From Alphaproteobacteria bacterium (GTDB taxonomy: Bacteria > Pseudomonadota > Alphaproteobacteria > Caulobacterales > Parvularculaceae): 57,202 nucleotides of DNA. Shown piece by piece: positions 9,117 through 17,065 of this stretch (its first letter is position 1; the number at the start of each line of letters is the position of its first letter). The notes under the pieces are model-generated. The model worked only from the letters and a program-made list of their open reading frames with translations. It was not told where the DNA came from and ran no database searches. The stretch covers positions 1 through 57,202 of the forward strand of contig JAUHYK010000022.1 of the NCBI GenBank assembly GCA_030426465.1. Direction: 5' to 3'. A program made the position numbers and the translations under genes.

Positions 9117-10160
9117 CTAATCGCCAATAAGGTTTTTAACATCGTGATCGAGAAGCGCGGCGCAAAACCGCGCCGTATATGCGGTATTAACCGCCTCCGT
9201 CTGAAATCTGGTTTCATTGATTAGAAAAATGAAAAACCCGTATGCAAGACACTGACGATACCAATGCCAGGCTTGTTCGAAGTCAGGCGCGGTGACGCCG
9301 TTGGCTTCCAGGGCCTCAAGGTAGACTTTCACAAGGTCCCTTTCCCACTTTGCGCGGTCTGCCAGGTCGAGAGCGCAGGTAATGTGATAAGCCGTCTCAA
9401 TGAACGGGTGCGTCAGAGAGGGTTGTGAGTCAAAGAATCCCGGCTCGTCGTCGCGAGTCTCATAAAGGTTGCCGAGATGCGTATCGCCATGGATGACGCA
9501 GACCGGACCAGTTTGCTCCAATTGGCGAAAATTGCCGAGCGCGCGCCGCATCCAGTCGCGATCATGCAGCGTTGCCGACACCGCCGCTCCGCGAGGGCTT
9601 TCGCAATAGTACCGCCAGGTATCCGGCTCGAGATACCGCTCTGCATAAACCATGGACCAATCGGTAAAGCGGCCACTAAGCCACGACCAACGCCCTTCCG
9701 GATTGTTCCAAGAGGCGGCGTGATATCGTGCTAGCGCCTCAACGCGTTTCACGGTCTTCTCGTAACTCATCGGCTTTTGGGCGTGCAGGAATGTCGCGCT
9801 GCTCGCCACAAGGTCTTCAATGATGACGATCGATTGATGACTGTTAGGGTCCGAACCCGCGAACCAACATTCCGGCGCCTCAAGCGGCAACACAGGCGCT
9901 ATGTCGCGATAATACGCAGCTTCATTGGCGTACATCTCTTTCATCGAAAGGCTGTGATCTTCAAAACCACCCTTTACGATGACAGTCTTTGGCTCGGCGG
10001 CGTCCGCTTCGATCTTCACGCGGATTTTTGTCGATGTGCCATAAATGATATCGACGATCTCGGCGTTTTGAATACGAAAGCCTGTTGCCGCGGACAACCA
10101 GTGTGCTGTCACTTCATCAACCCTGAGCGGAAGGGGGTAGGGGCGTTTTCCGTTGGTCAT
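9117..10160 (-). CDS. Aminoglycoside-phosphotransferase-fold small-molecule kinase
   Basis: A 347-residue protein-kinase-like-fold phosphotransferase (APH/EcKinase type). An ATP-binding lysine is plausible at K63 (VIVKGG), the catalytic loop is HGDTHLGN at 224-231, and the metal-binding Asp is D244 in FFDSQ. Its ATGA start overlaps the acyl-CoA dehydrogenase upstream, so the two are made together. Mammalian ACAD10/ACAD11 fuse these same two activities, and the levulinate lva pathway of Pseudomonas putida has them as separate genes. There the kinase phosphorylates a 4-hydroxyacyl-CoA so the dehydrogenase-fold partner can eliminate phosphate. The same role is inferred here. Antibiotic resistance is unlikely in this context. 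Confidence 0.88.
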   Translation of the reverse strand: MTNGKRPYPLPLRVDEVTAHWLSAATGFRIQNAEIVDIIYGTSTKIRVKIEADAAEPKTVIVKGGFEDHSLSMKEMYANEAAYYRDIAPVLPLEAPECWFAGSDPNSHQSIVIIEDLVASSATFLHAQKPMSYEKTVKRVEALARYHAASWNNPEGRWSWLSGRFTDWSMVYAERYLEPDTWRYYCESPRGAAVSATLHDRDWMRRALGNFRQLEQTGPVCVIHGDTHLGNLYETRDDEPGFFDSQPSLTHPFIETAYHITCALDLADRAKWERDLVKVYLEALEANGVTAPDFEQAWHWYRQCLAYGFFIFLINETRFQTEAVNTAYTARFCAALLDHDVKNLIGD

Positions 10161-11350
10161 GGCGCGTTTTCTTCAGGCGCTGAGTGAGAGGAAACCCAGT
10201 CACGTTTGACTTTTTTCGCGAGGCTCCAGCGATGGACTTCGCTTGGTCCGTCGTAGATCCGGAAAGCGCGGACCTCCCTGAAAACCTGCTCCACTATGGT
10301 GTCGCCGCTAACTCCGGTTCCCCCCATGACTTGAACGCAGCGGTCAGCCACCCGCATCAACGCCTCGGAAACAGCCACTTTGGTCATCGAGCTTTCTACG
10401 GTCCCGGGTTCTCCGGCATCAAGAACGCTCGCGCACCAGTCGATCATCAATTCGCACTGCTTGAGGTCAATCAAGTTGTCTGCCAGCATAAAGCCGACGC
10501 CCTCATGGTCGACGATGGCTTTTCCGAAAGCCTTCCGCCTGCATGCATAATCAACAGCGATCTCGTGCGCGCGCGTGCATGCCCCCAGCCAACGCATGCA
10601 ATGCGTTAATCGCGCCGGCGCCAAGCGAATCTGCGCAAGCCTAAATCCTTCCCCCGGCGCGCCAAGCATTTGATCCGCTGCTAGACGTAAATTTTCAATA
10701 GCGACAATCGCGTGACCTCCGGGCATAGACGAGTCAATCGTGTCGAGGACGCGTTCGGTGCGGATCGCTGGGTCTGGCAAGTTCGCAAGAAACAGGGACG
10801 CGCCTTCTTCAGTTCGGGCCATGATGATCCCGACCTGCGCCCCTTGCGCCCCAGTTATGAATGCCTTTCGCCCATTGAGTATCCAATGATTGCCGTCGCG
10901 GATCGCAGTTGTCTTCAGAAGCGAAGGGTCAGACCCTGCGCCGCCACCGGCGGCGGGCTCGGTCATAAAGAAGGCGGAACGTGCTTCGCCGCTTATGATC
11001 GGCGCCAGAAAGCGTCGTTTTTGTTCGTCGCTTGCAGTCTTCCCCAACAGAAACATGTTGCCTTCATCAGGCGCCATAACGTTTACGGCGACGGGCCCAA
11101 GGGGAGACAGACCTGCGGCGCGTAGCACGAGCGCCGTATCGCAATGACTCAGATGCTCGCCATTATCCAGTATATGCGGCGTCATGAGACCGGCTTCTCG
11201 CGCCTTTTCCCGCAGTTCGGTCACCAGATCGCCGCTCGGCCCATGCGAACCACAACGCGGGTCGAATTCGTAGGGAGCGACTTCAGCGCGAACAAATGCT
11301 TCCACCGCCGCCGCGATGGCGCCGCCGCGTTCGCTTTGAGTGCTTGTCAT
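10157..11350 (-). CDS. Acyl-CoA dehydrogenase, ACAD10/11-like
   Basis: A 397-residue acyl-CoA dehydrogenase-fold flavoprotein. It has FFMTEPAAGGGAGSD (127-141) and GRKAFITG (160-167), and near the C-terminus VMGGTGVSGD and RIYDGPSEVHR. The residue aligned with the catalytic Glu of medium-chain acyl-CoA dehydrogenase is Asp (D367), as in the ACAD10/11 group. With the overlapping kinase downstream this fits conversion of a 4-hydroxyacyl-CoA via a 4-phosphoacyl-CoA into a normal beta-oxidation intermediate. A plain 2,3-dehydrogenase is the alternative. It lies 35 bp downstream of an SDR in a leftward operon. Confidence 0.92.
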   Translation of the reverse strand: MTSTQSERGGAIAAAVEAFVRAEVAPYEFDPRCGSHGPSGDLVTELREKAREAGLMTPHILDNGEHLSHCDTALVLRAAGLSPLGPVAVNVMAPDEGNMFLLGKTASDEQKRRFLAPIISGEARSAFFMTEPAAGGGAGSDPSLLKTTAIRDGNHWILNGRKAFITGAQGAQVGIIMARTEEGASLFLANLPDPAIRTERVLDTIDSSMPGGHAIVAIENLRLAADQMLGAPGEGFRLAQIRLAPARLTHCMRWLGACTRAHEIAVDYACRRKAFGKAIVDHEGVGFMLADNLIDLKQCELMIDWCASVLDAGEPGTVESSMTKVAVSEALMRVADRCVQVMGGTGVSGDTIVEQVFREVRAFRIYDGPSEVHRWSLAKKVKRDWVSSHSAPEENAP

Positions 11351-11385
11351 TGCGAATCTCGCATCAGGAATCGCTGATCTTCATG

Positions 11386-12165
11386 TTAGAGAGATTGTGC
11401 GTCATCGAGCTCAAAGCCTCCCCCGGTAATCTTTGCCGATGCGTCGGAAAGAAGGAAAAGCGTCATGTATTCAAGATCGGCAGGCTGCATGACGCGTTTG
11501 CGGGGAAAGCTGCCGATAAGCGCCTGCCCGGGTTCTGTCGCCAGCCATTCACTATTCAGCTCGGTTTCGATCCAGCCGGGACAGATGACATTCACATTAA
11601 TCCCTTTGGATGCCCATTCCTTGGCCAAGGCCTTTCCCATCATCAGAACCGCTGCCTTCGTGGTGTTATAGGCGACAAGCTTGTCAAGAACGCGATGAGA
11701 GCCGACAGAGCCGATCAGCAAGATGCGTCCGTCGCCGCTTTCGCGCGAACCGTTTGCGATCATGCGTTTTGCGGCTTCTCGGGCAGTAGCGAAAACGCCC
11801 ACGAGATTGACATCTACCACCTTGCGGAAATCATCGAGGGAAATGCCAAGGGCCGAACTCGGAACGTTCATACCGGCATTAGCGATGACCGAAGCAACGG
11901 GACCGAGCGCCTTTTCTGCGGCGTCAAAACCGTCCACGACTGACTGCTCGTTTGCAACGTCCATTTCAATCGCCGCCACATGCCCGCCGCCGTCTTCGAT
12001 TTCTTTCGCCAGAGATTCTAGACGATCGGCGCGGCGCGCCGCCAGCGCGACTTTGGCGCCGGTTTTCGCGGCGGCTTTAGCGAAATGGGCGCCGAGACCG
12101 GAAGAGGCGCCTGTGATCAGAACTGTGCGGTTTGAAAGGTTCGGCGCTTGGGAGAGGATAGTCAT
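11386..12165 (-). CDS. SDR family oxidoreductase (NADP-type residues)
   Basis: A 259-residue classical SDR: TGASSGLG (18-25), S153, Y166 and K170 (YNTTK). Strand beta2 ends ARR (43-45), where basic residues usually select NADP(H), unlike the acidic residue in the neighbouring SDRs. The C-terminus is ITGGGFELDDAQSL and lacks the usual VDGG. It is the second gene of the leftward operon, just before the ACAD10/11-like gene. In the lva pathway an SDR (LvaD) reduces the 4-oxoacyl-CoA to the 4-hydroxy form, so this gene is a candidate for that step; that assignment is inference. Confidence 0.9.
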   Translation of the reverse strand: MTILSQAPNLSNRTVLITGASSGLGAHFAKAAAKTGAKVALAARRADRLESLAKEIEDGGGHVAAIEMDVANEQSVVDGFDAAEKALGPVASVIANAGMNVPSSALGISLDDFRKVVDVNLVGVFATAREAAKRMIANGSRESGDGRILLIGSVGSHRVLDKLVAYNTTKAAVLMMGKALAKEWASKGINVNVICPGWIETELNSEWLATEPGQALIGSFPRKRVMQPADLEYMTLFLLSDASAKITGGGFELDDAQSL

Positions 12166-12220
12166 ACTTGCTTCTTTGCTGCTTGTTACTTTTTAACAGT
12201 GACTGAGTGGTGTAACCGCT

Positions 12221-13006
12221 TCAGCTGACCAGGAAACCGCCGTCGACGGCGAGCGCCTGACCGGTGATGTAGGAAGCGGCAGGAGACGCCATGAACAGGC
12301 ATGCGCTGGCGATTTCGGATGGATCTGCAATACGCCCCAAAGGAATACGGCCTGGCGTCGTTATGGGCCCGCCCATGGCGAGACCCTCCGCCCTCATCTG
12401 TTCTGTCGCCGCTTTTGCGCCTTCGGTGGCGACGCCGCCTGGCAGAATAGCGTTGACGCGAATGCCGTCGCCGGCAACTTCGATCGCCACAGACCGGGTG
12501 AGATTGGTTACAGCCGCTTTTGATGCGCCATAGGCCGAATTGTGATGCACGAGCGCACGTTCGCCGCTGGCTGATGAAACGTTGACGATGGCGCCGCCAT
12601 CGCCGCCGGCTTTCATCGCTTTGATGGCTTCGCGCATGACAAGGAATGTGCCACGCACATTCACGGCTTGCATCTCATCCCATTCTTTCGCTGTCATGGA
12701 TAAAAAAGCGTGCTTCGGAAAGATTGCGGCCACATGAACGAGGATGTCGAGCTTTCCAAAGTCGTCCATGACATGTTGAACGAGCTTTTCAACGGCGCGT
12801 TCATCGGAAATATCGCAATCATAGGCGCGTGCGGCGTCAATTGATTTCGCAGCCGTGCGGACTGAGTCGCCGTTGATATCGCAGAGAGCAATTTTGGCGC
12901 CTGCCTTTGAGAAAAGCTTGCTGGCCGCCAGTCCAATGCCGCGGGCTCCGCCCGTAACCAGCGCGACCTTGTCATCAAGCTTTAGCAACTGATCATAATC
13001 TTTCAT
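12221..13006 (-). CDS. SDR family oxidoreductase (classical, NAD-type)
   Basis: A 261-residue SDR with TGGARGIG (18-25), D43 at the end of beta2, S144/145, Y159 and K163 (YGASK), ending VDGGFLVS. It shares GPITTPGRIPLGR and the C-terminus with the SDRs at 1.1 and 53.7 kb and is probably a paralogue. The ATG at 13006 follows AAGGAT at a good distance. It is the promoter-proximal gene of the leftward operon that includes the kinase-dehydrogenase pair, and is divergent from the second P450, sharing a short intergenic region with it. Confidence 0.92.
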   Translation of the reverse strand: MKDYDQLLKLDDKVALVTGGARGIGLAASKLFSKAGAKIALCDINGDSVRTAAKSIDAARAYDCDISDERAVEKLVQHVMDDFGKLDILVHVAAIFPKHAFLSMTAKEWDEMQAVNVRGTFLVMREAIKAMKAGGDGGAIVNVSSASGERALVHHNSAYGASKAAVTNLTRSVAIEVAGDGIRVNAILPGGVATEGAKAATEQMRAEGLAMGGPITTPGRIPLGRIADPSEIASACLFMASPAASYITGQALAVDGGFLVS

Positions 13007-13096
13007 TTAACGATCCTTTTGCCAGACTTTCGGCTACCGGCGGCGAGAGTGTCTAGCCGCCAAATAAGTGATCGCACTCATGATCTGCGCCGCAGG

Positions 13097-13112
13097 CTTT
13101 TGGTGATAAAAG
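13097..13112. promoter_or_regulatory. CTTTT-N6-AAAAG dyad upstream of second P450
   Basis: A perfect 5-bp inverted repeat with a 6-bp spacer (CTTTTggtgatAAAAG) in the 135-bp gap between the leftward SDR operon and the P450 at 13142. It resembles the CCTTT-N6-AAAGG dyad at 1972. It could be an operator for the divergent pair. Only position and symmetry support it. Confidence 0.3.
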
Positions 13113-13141
13113 GTGCGTTCAAGTTTGGAGGCGGAGGCTAT

Positions 13142-14365
13142 ATGTCGTCAGCGGTGGATAGCGAGCAGGCTCCAGTTCCCTCTCATGTTCCAGCGAATCT
13201 TGTGCTCGAGTTTGATGCATATCGACCCATGAAAGGCGAGAAGTCATATCACGAAGCGTTTTATCGTGAAATGGCGGACGGGGCCCCTGATATTTTCTGG
13301 TCGCCCTATAATGGCGGCCATTGGATCATCACCAAAAGAAAATACTTGCAAGAGGCATTTGCGGATTATGATCGTTTCACTTCCGAAGAGGGAGCGGCGG
13401 TCGATGGCATTCAACCGCCTGGTCGGCCGAAGTTTGTGCCGATCGAGTCAGATCCGCCAATGCAACAGGTTTATCGGAAGCTATTTTCGCCGGCCTTCAT
13501 TGCGCCTGCGCTGAAGGAACAAGAGAAAGTAGGCCGCGCCCTGGCTATCGAGTTGATCGAAGCCTTCAAGCCGAAGGGAGCGTGCGAATTCGTTACGGAA
13601 TTCGCGCAGCACCTGCCGATAAAGATCTTCATGAAAATGGTTGACGTTCCTGAAGAGGACCGATTGACTCTGCTGCCGCTCGCGGGCGCGATGGTCGCTG
13701 ATGAAAAAATGTCGAAAAATGAAGCGGCCTTGCAGATAACGAAATACGCAGGCGAGCTCATTGCAGAACGAATGAGGAACCCCGGGGATGATCTGATCAG
13801 TAAAATCGCGACCTCGGAAATTGAAGGCAGACCGATTGAAATGCATGAAGCGGTCGGCGTGACCACCCTCTTGTTGATCGGGGGGCTGGACACCGTTGCC
13901 TCCATGATGGGACACCTGATGAATTTCCTGGCGAGTTCGCCGGATCATCGCAAGCAGCTTATCGACGATCCGTCGTTAATTCCCGGAGCGACAGAAGAGT
14001 TTCTACGCCGCTTTGCATTGACCAATCCAGCTCGCACCGTAAAGCGAGATATTGAGTTTCACGGCGTAGGGATGCGCAAGGGAGACAAAGTCATGTTATC
14101 GACACCGTTCGGCGCCCTTGATACTGAGGATTATCCGGACCCGATGACGGTTGATTATGCGCGAAAGTCAAATGCTAAAACGACTTTTGGCGCTGGGCCT
14201 CACGTCTGCCCGGGCTCAATGCTTGCACGCGTGGAAATCAAAATCTTGTTGGAGGAATGGTTGAGCCGGATTCCGGATTTTGAAGTCGATCCGGCTGACA
14301 TGCCGCGCATTCGCACAGGCGTCAATGGAAGCTTCGAATATCTGCCACTGGTGTGGCGCGCCTAA
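13142..14365 (+). CDS. Cytochrome P450, P450cam-like (CYP101-related)
   Basis: A 407-residue P450. The ATG at 13142 is preferred because GGAGGCGGAGG lies directly upstream and the protein then begins like P450cam; a longer frame from TTG 13019 has no such support. Landmarks: YNGGHW (56-61), I-helix GGLDT (D250, T251), ExxR (E286-R289), heme loop TFGAGPHVCPGS with axial Cys356, and the end EYLPLVWRA. The residue at the camphor-binding Tyr96 position is Pro. A monooxygenase on a hydrophobic alicyclic substrate is likely, fed by the ferredoxin at 27.8 kb. It runs convergent with the second kinase gene. Confidence 0.95.
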   Translation: MSSAVDSEQAPVPSHVPANLVLEFDAYRPMKGEKSYHEAFYREMADGAPDIFWSPYNGGHWIITKRKYLQEAFADYDRFTSEEGAAVDGIQPPGRPKFVPIESDPPMQQVYRKLFSPAFIAPALKEQEKVGRALAIELIEAFKPKGACEFVTEFAQHLPIKIFMKMVDVPEEDRLTLLPLAGAMVADEKMSKNEAALQITKYAGELIAERMRNPGDDLISKIATSEIEGRPIEMHEAVGVTTLLLIGGLDTVASMMGHLMNFLASSPDHRKQLIDDPSLIPGATEEFLRRFALTNPARTVKRDIEFHGVGMRKGDKVMLSTPFGALDTEDYPDPMTVDYARKSNAKTTFGAGPHVCPGSMLARVEIKILLEEWLSRIPDFEVDPADMPRIRTGVNGSFEYLPLVWRA

Positions 14366-14381
14366 GCCGGGCGCTCGAAGC

Positions 14382-15425
14382 TCATGCAATGAGTTCGCCT
14401 AGTCTGCATACAGCAGGGTTATGATCGCCTGGACCGATTGGCAGTTTTCCTCCCGCCGCTTCCGTCAACATGATAGCGCGCTCACTGATCAGGGCGAAGC
14501 GCCAGGTCGCAAAGACTTCATGCCACTCCATTGCCTCTGCCTTGCGTCCTGAGAAATGCTCCCACGCGGCAATGGTTTCTTTGCGTCCGCCAAGCCCGTC
14601 AAGGCGCGGAATGCCTGCGCCTTCCGCGACGCTGTGATCGTAATATAGCCACCATCCGAGATCGGTTTCAGCGCCGCCCAGTGAGACTGTTTCCCAGTCC
14701 AGAAATGCTCGGCATCGATTATCGCGAAACATGACATTGCTGAGTCTGGCGTCGCCCCAGGCGAGGCTCGTGGGCTTTTTCTCCGGCATGTGATCATCTA
14801 GCCATTTGCGGGTGCGCTCGATATGCGGGTGGGTCGGTATTCCTGACCAGATGAGGTACTCGTCCCATGCGGCGATTTCCTGATCGAGGCCTGTGGGTCC
14901 AAGCGACGGCCGGTCAAGAAACGGCAATTCCGTCGCCGGTGTCTTGTGTAGTCGCGCCAGCTTCTCGATAGCGCTGAGCCACATCGATTCACGATCTGCC
15001 GACGTGGCCTCCGAAAGCACGCCCTCGCTGTGATAGGCGTTGGGAGGCGCGCGCCCGTCTATGCATTCCATAAGAAAAAAGGGAGCACCAAGGGTCTGGT
15101 CATTCGTTTCCAGCAAAACAACATTGGGGGTAGGCGCGTCACTGCATCGTGACAGCGCCTCCAAAACAGCATATTGCCGGTCCACGGAAGCGTCTTGATA
15201 GACCTGAAAATCGCTTGCTTGTATGCGCAGGACAAGTTTTTCAGCTCTTGTGTCGCCGTTGCGAGAAATTGCGATGTCAAGCAGGTAAGTCTCGCTGGAT
15301 GAGCCTTCCTCGGGCGCTGCGGCGCGCCTGATTACCACTTTTTCGGCAAGCGCATAGTGTGCGGTCAGCAGTGGTTCAAGACGCGTGCGGATGAATTCGA
15401 GACTTTTGTTCGCGCCGACCGACAT
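14382..15425 (-). CDS. Phosphotransferase-family kinase (ACAD10/11-APH-like)
   Basis: A 347-residue APH-fold kinase from the ATG at 15425, which has GGGAAG upstream. It shows an N-terminal lobe with LVLRIQ, the catalytic loop WGDARLSNVMF (His of the usual HGD is Trp, as in many ACAD-linked phosphotransferases) and LDWETVSLGGAETDLGWW, very like the DWE-x-x-x-LG segment of the ACAD10/11 kinase domain. It differs from the kinase at 9.1 kb and probably phosphorylates a different hydroxyacyl or alcohol intermediate. It is divergent from the RDRSWG-motif gene by 56 bp. Confidence 0.87.
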   Translation of the reverse strand: MSVGANKSLEFIRTRLEPLLTAHYALAEKVVIRRAAAPEEGSSSETYLLDIAISRNGDTRAEKLVLRIQASDFQVYQDASVDRQYAVLEALSRCSDAPTPNVVLLETNDQTLGAPFFLMECIDGRAPPNAYHSEGVLSEATSADRESMWLSAIEKLARLHKTPATELPFLDRPSLGPTGLDQEIAAWDEYLIWSGIPTHPHIERTRKWLDDHMPEKKPTSLAWGDARLSNVMFRDNRCRAFLDWETVSLGGAETDLGWWLYYDHSVAEGAGIPRLDGLGGRKETIAAWEHFSGRKAEAMEWHEVFATWRFALISERAIMLTEAAGGKLPIGPGDHNPAVCRLGELIA

Positions 15426-15481
15426 CTTTGTCTTCCCAAATTTTCCGCTATGATGAAATAAATAGATCGGGAGCAGGAAAA

Positions 15482-16438
15482 TTGAAACCGCCCTATTTTG
15501 AAAGCAAAGATGATTGCCCGCATCCTCCAGGAGAGGATAAATCCTGGCAGGAGAGTGCACTCTTCGTCTGGCACGATCTTGAACTGGGCGTTGGCGGTTT
15601 CTGGCGGTTGGGGCAAGAGCCCGTCGTAGAGGCCTTGAATTCCTGTTTCGGTGTTTTCACGGCAGAAGGAGCCCGCTTTCGCTCGAATGTGACGGGCGAG
15701 GCCATGCGGAAACCGGATCGCGGCGACACACATATGGGGTGGGGCGACGCGCTTCGCGTCGACCTGGACACACTGGCGATAGATGCGTGCTTTCCGGATT
15801 TGGAAGCCAAGTTGCGGTTCCAAGATTTTCATCCTCGTTATGACTATATGGCCCTCGTCAGTGGCGGCTCCGCGCCAGAAGGTATGGGACATCACTTCGA
15901 AGTTGCAGGTGAGATGACCGGCGATATCCGGATCGGCGACCAGACTTTCAGAATTAATGCGCTTGGTTATCGTGATCGGTCTTGGGGATCACGAAGCTGG
16001 AACACGTTGCGCAGCACGCGCTGGTGGCCTTGCGTTTTTGGTCCGGACCTTTCCATCCACCAGCTATCAGCAGTCACCGAAACTGGCCAGCACATTAGAT
16101 TTGGCTATGTGCTTCGTGACGGGGAGGCGTATGCTGTCACCGATCATAACATATTGGCGACCACAGAGGATGATGGGGTGAGTCCAATGTCGGGCTATTC
16201 ACATTTGAAGCTGGACAATGACGAGATCATGGAGCTGTCCTGTGATCGGAGCGATGCCATACTGATGCACGTTCGCGGCTATAGCGCCATCGAATGTATT
16301 GGCCGTGCGCGCCTGGGAGACAGGTTCGGCATGTCTAATCTGGAAGTGTCCACAAATCCCGCCGGCGGCGATATGCTTCCGGCAGTCACGCTTGGCGCTA
16401 ATGCGAAGGACGGCCTCAGTCAACGCGCTAAAAAATAA
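15482..16438 (+). CDS. Uncharacterised protein with RDRSWG motif (DUF7064/7065 or AttH/CrtC-like)
   Basis: A 318-residue protein, mostly predicted beta strand, with no signal peptide. It contains the motif YRDRSWGSRSW near residue 175. That resembles the RDxSWG signature of lipocalin-like hydratases (CrtC/AttH) and of DUF7064/DUF7065 proteins often found beside terpenoid and steroid genes. Start TTG 15482 is preferred over TTG 15428 because GGGAGCAGGAAAA precedes it. A hydratase or isoprenoid-binding role is possible but unproven. Its stop lies only 22 bp from the IS1-type transposon, so any terminator it had may have been displaced. Confidence 0.7.
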   Translation: MKPPYFESKDDCPHPPGEDKSWQESALFVWHDLELGVGGFWRLGQEPVVEALNSCFGVFTAEGARFRSNVTGEAMRKPDRGDTHMGWGDALRVDLDTLAIDACFPDLEAKLRFQDFHPRYDYMALVSGGSAPEGMGHHFEVAGEMTGDIRIGDQTFRINALGYRDRSWGSRSWNTLRSTRWWPCVFGPDLSIHQLSAVTETGQHIRFGYVLRDGEAYAVTDHNILATTEDDGVSPMSGYSHLKLDNDEIMELSCDRSDAILMHVRGYSAIECIGRARLGDRFGMSNLEVSTNPAGGDMLPAVTLGANAKDGLSQRAKK

Positions 16439-16452
16439 CAGCGCGCCAAAGT

Positions 16453-16460
16453 GACTTCAG
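16453..16460. repeat. Target-site duplication, left copy
   Basis: The 8-bp sequence gacttcag abuts the left inverted repeat and is repeated exactly after the right one at 20180-20187. An 8-9 bp duplication is typical of the IS1 family. The match is perfect, so insertion is likely recent or at least unscrambled. Confidence 0.95.
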
Positions 16461-16479
16461 GGTAGTGTCTCAGTTTGAA
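16461..16479 (+). repeat. Left terminal inverted repeat of the IS1-type element
   Basis: A 19-bp perfect match to the complement of 20161-20179; similarity continues weakly for about ten more bases toward a shared tcgggc. It ends one base before the stop codon of the lipoprotein gene. Confidence 0.95.
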
Positions 16480-16480
16480 A

Positions 16481-16756
16481 TTAATCGGGCCGCGAAATTT
16501 CGATGATGCTGACCCGGCTCTCAATATCGGAGGCCTTCTCCTCCACATAGCCCAAATTGCTTTCCAACAAGTCGATCCGCCGTTCTAGTTCTTCGATTGT
16601 CTCCTCGGCGTCGCGAGCCTGATCTTTTAGTTGCTCAATCTCGTTTATCAGGCCCGCTGCGAGACGATGGACCTCATCGGTGGTCGCCTGTTCCTCTCCG
16701 CCACACCCCGAAAGCATGACCACCGCCGCCACCGCTAAGACCCCATATTTCTGCAT
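16481..16756 (-). CDS. Small coiled-coil lipoprotein (transposon cargo)
   Basis: A 91-residue protein with a lipoprotein signal peptide: short basic start, hydrophobic VLAVAAVVML and lipobox LSGC (Cys18). After it come about 70 residues rich in Leu/Ile/Val at heptad spacing and in Glu/Arg (NEIEQLKDQARDAEETIEEL and onward), a coiled coil as in Lpp-like or phage Rz1/spanin-like lipoproteins. GGAGGCGAGG precedes the ATG. It reads away from the other cargo and stops right at the left terminal repeat. Function unknown; an envelope-anchored partner of the neighbouring cargo is possible. Confidence 0.8.
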   Translation of the reverse strand: MQKYGVLAVAAVVMLSGCGGEEQATTDEVHRLAAGLINEIEQLKDQARDAEETIEELERRIDLLESNLGYVEEKASDIESRVSIIEISRPD

Positions 16757-16769
16757 CCTCGCCTCCCTT

Positions 16770-16798
16770 TTGATCTTGGCTTCGGCTTCCTATATGCT
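16770..16798 (+). promoter_or_regulatory. Predicted sigma70-type promoter for small cargo genes
   Basis: TTGATC (16770-16775), a 17-bp spacer and TATGCT (16793-16798) lie 24 bp upstream of the ATG at 16823. This would drive the 80-residue and 79-residue cargo genes. Prediction by eye only. Confidence 0.4.
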
Positions 16799-16822
16799 TA
16801 GCGGTAAGCAATAGGAGCGAAA

Positions 16823-17065
16823 ATGGCTTTGCATCCAAACTTGGTGGACCATTGGTTTGAGTTTGAGGCCGATTCTGCCGGAGATACGCCCCAACGGGTT
16901 TTAGTCCTTAAAACCAATGTACCCCTAGACCCCAAGGGGAATGATTTCGATTCTGGCGTTTTGGCGGACATGATCACCGCGCTCGCCGAGAAATACAATT
17001 TTTCAAGAGATGTTCTTGAGAACAGCAAACTCAGAATTACAACTACAGTTAGATCAGATGCCTAA
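16823..17065 (+). CDS. Small hypothetical protein, 80 aa (transposon cargo)
   Basis: An 80-residue soluble protein (MALHPNLVDHWFEFEADSAG and onward) with no signal peptide or membrane segment. The ribosome site ATAGGAGCGAAA is strong. I do not recognise the family. Its last codons overlap the start of the next gene by 8 bp (ATGCCTAA), which suggests coupled translation and a joint function with that basic protein. Confidence 0.7.
   Translation: MALHPNLVDHWFEFEADSAGDTPQRVLVLKTNVPLDPKGNDFDSGVLADMITALAEKYNFSRDVLENSKLRITTTVRSDA

Noticed and set aside
9117-10160. Aminoglycoside resistance gene
   Set aside because: The phosphotransferase fold matches, but the overlap with an ACAD10/11-like gene in a catabolic operon fits a metabolic kinase better.
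11296-11943. 215-residue rightward frame over the leftward SDR and dehydrogenase genes
   Set aside because: Antisense to genes with clear family motifs and no ribosome site or recognisable domain.
13019-13141. N-terminal extension of the second P450 from a TTG
   Set aside because: P450cam similarity begins after the ATG at 13142, which has a strong ribosome site; the extension would also cover the probable promoter.
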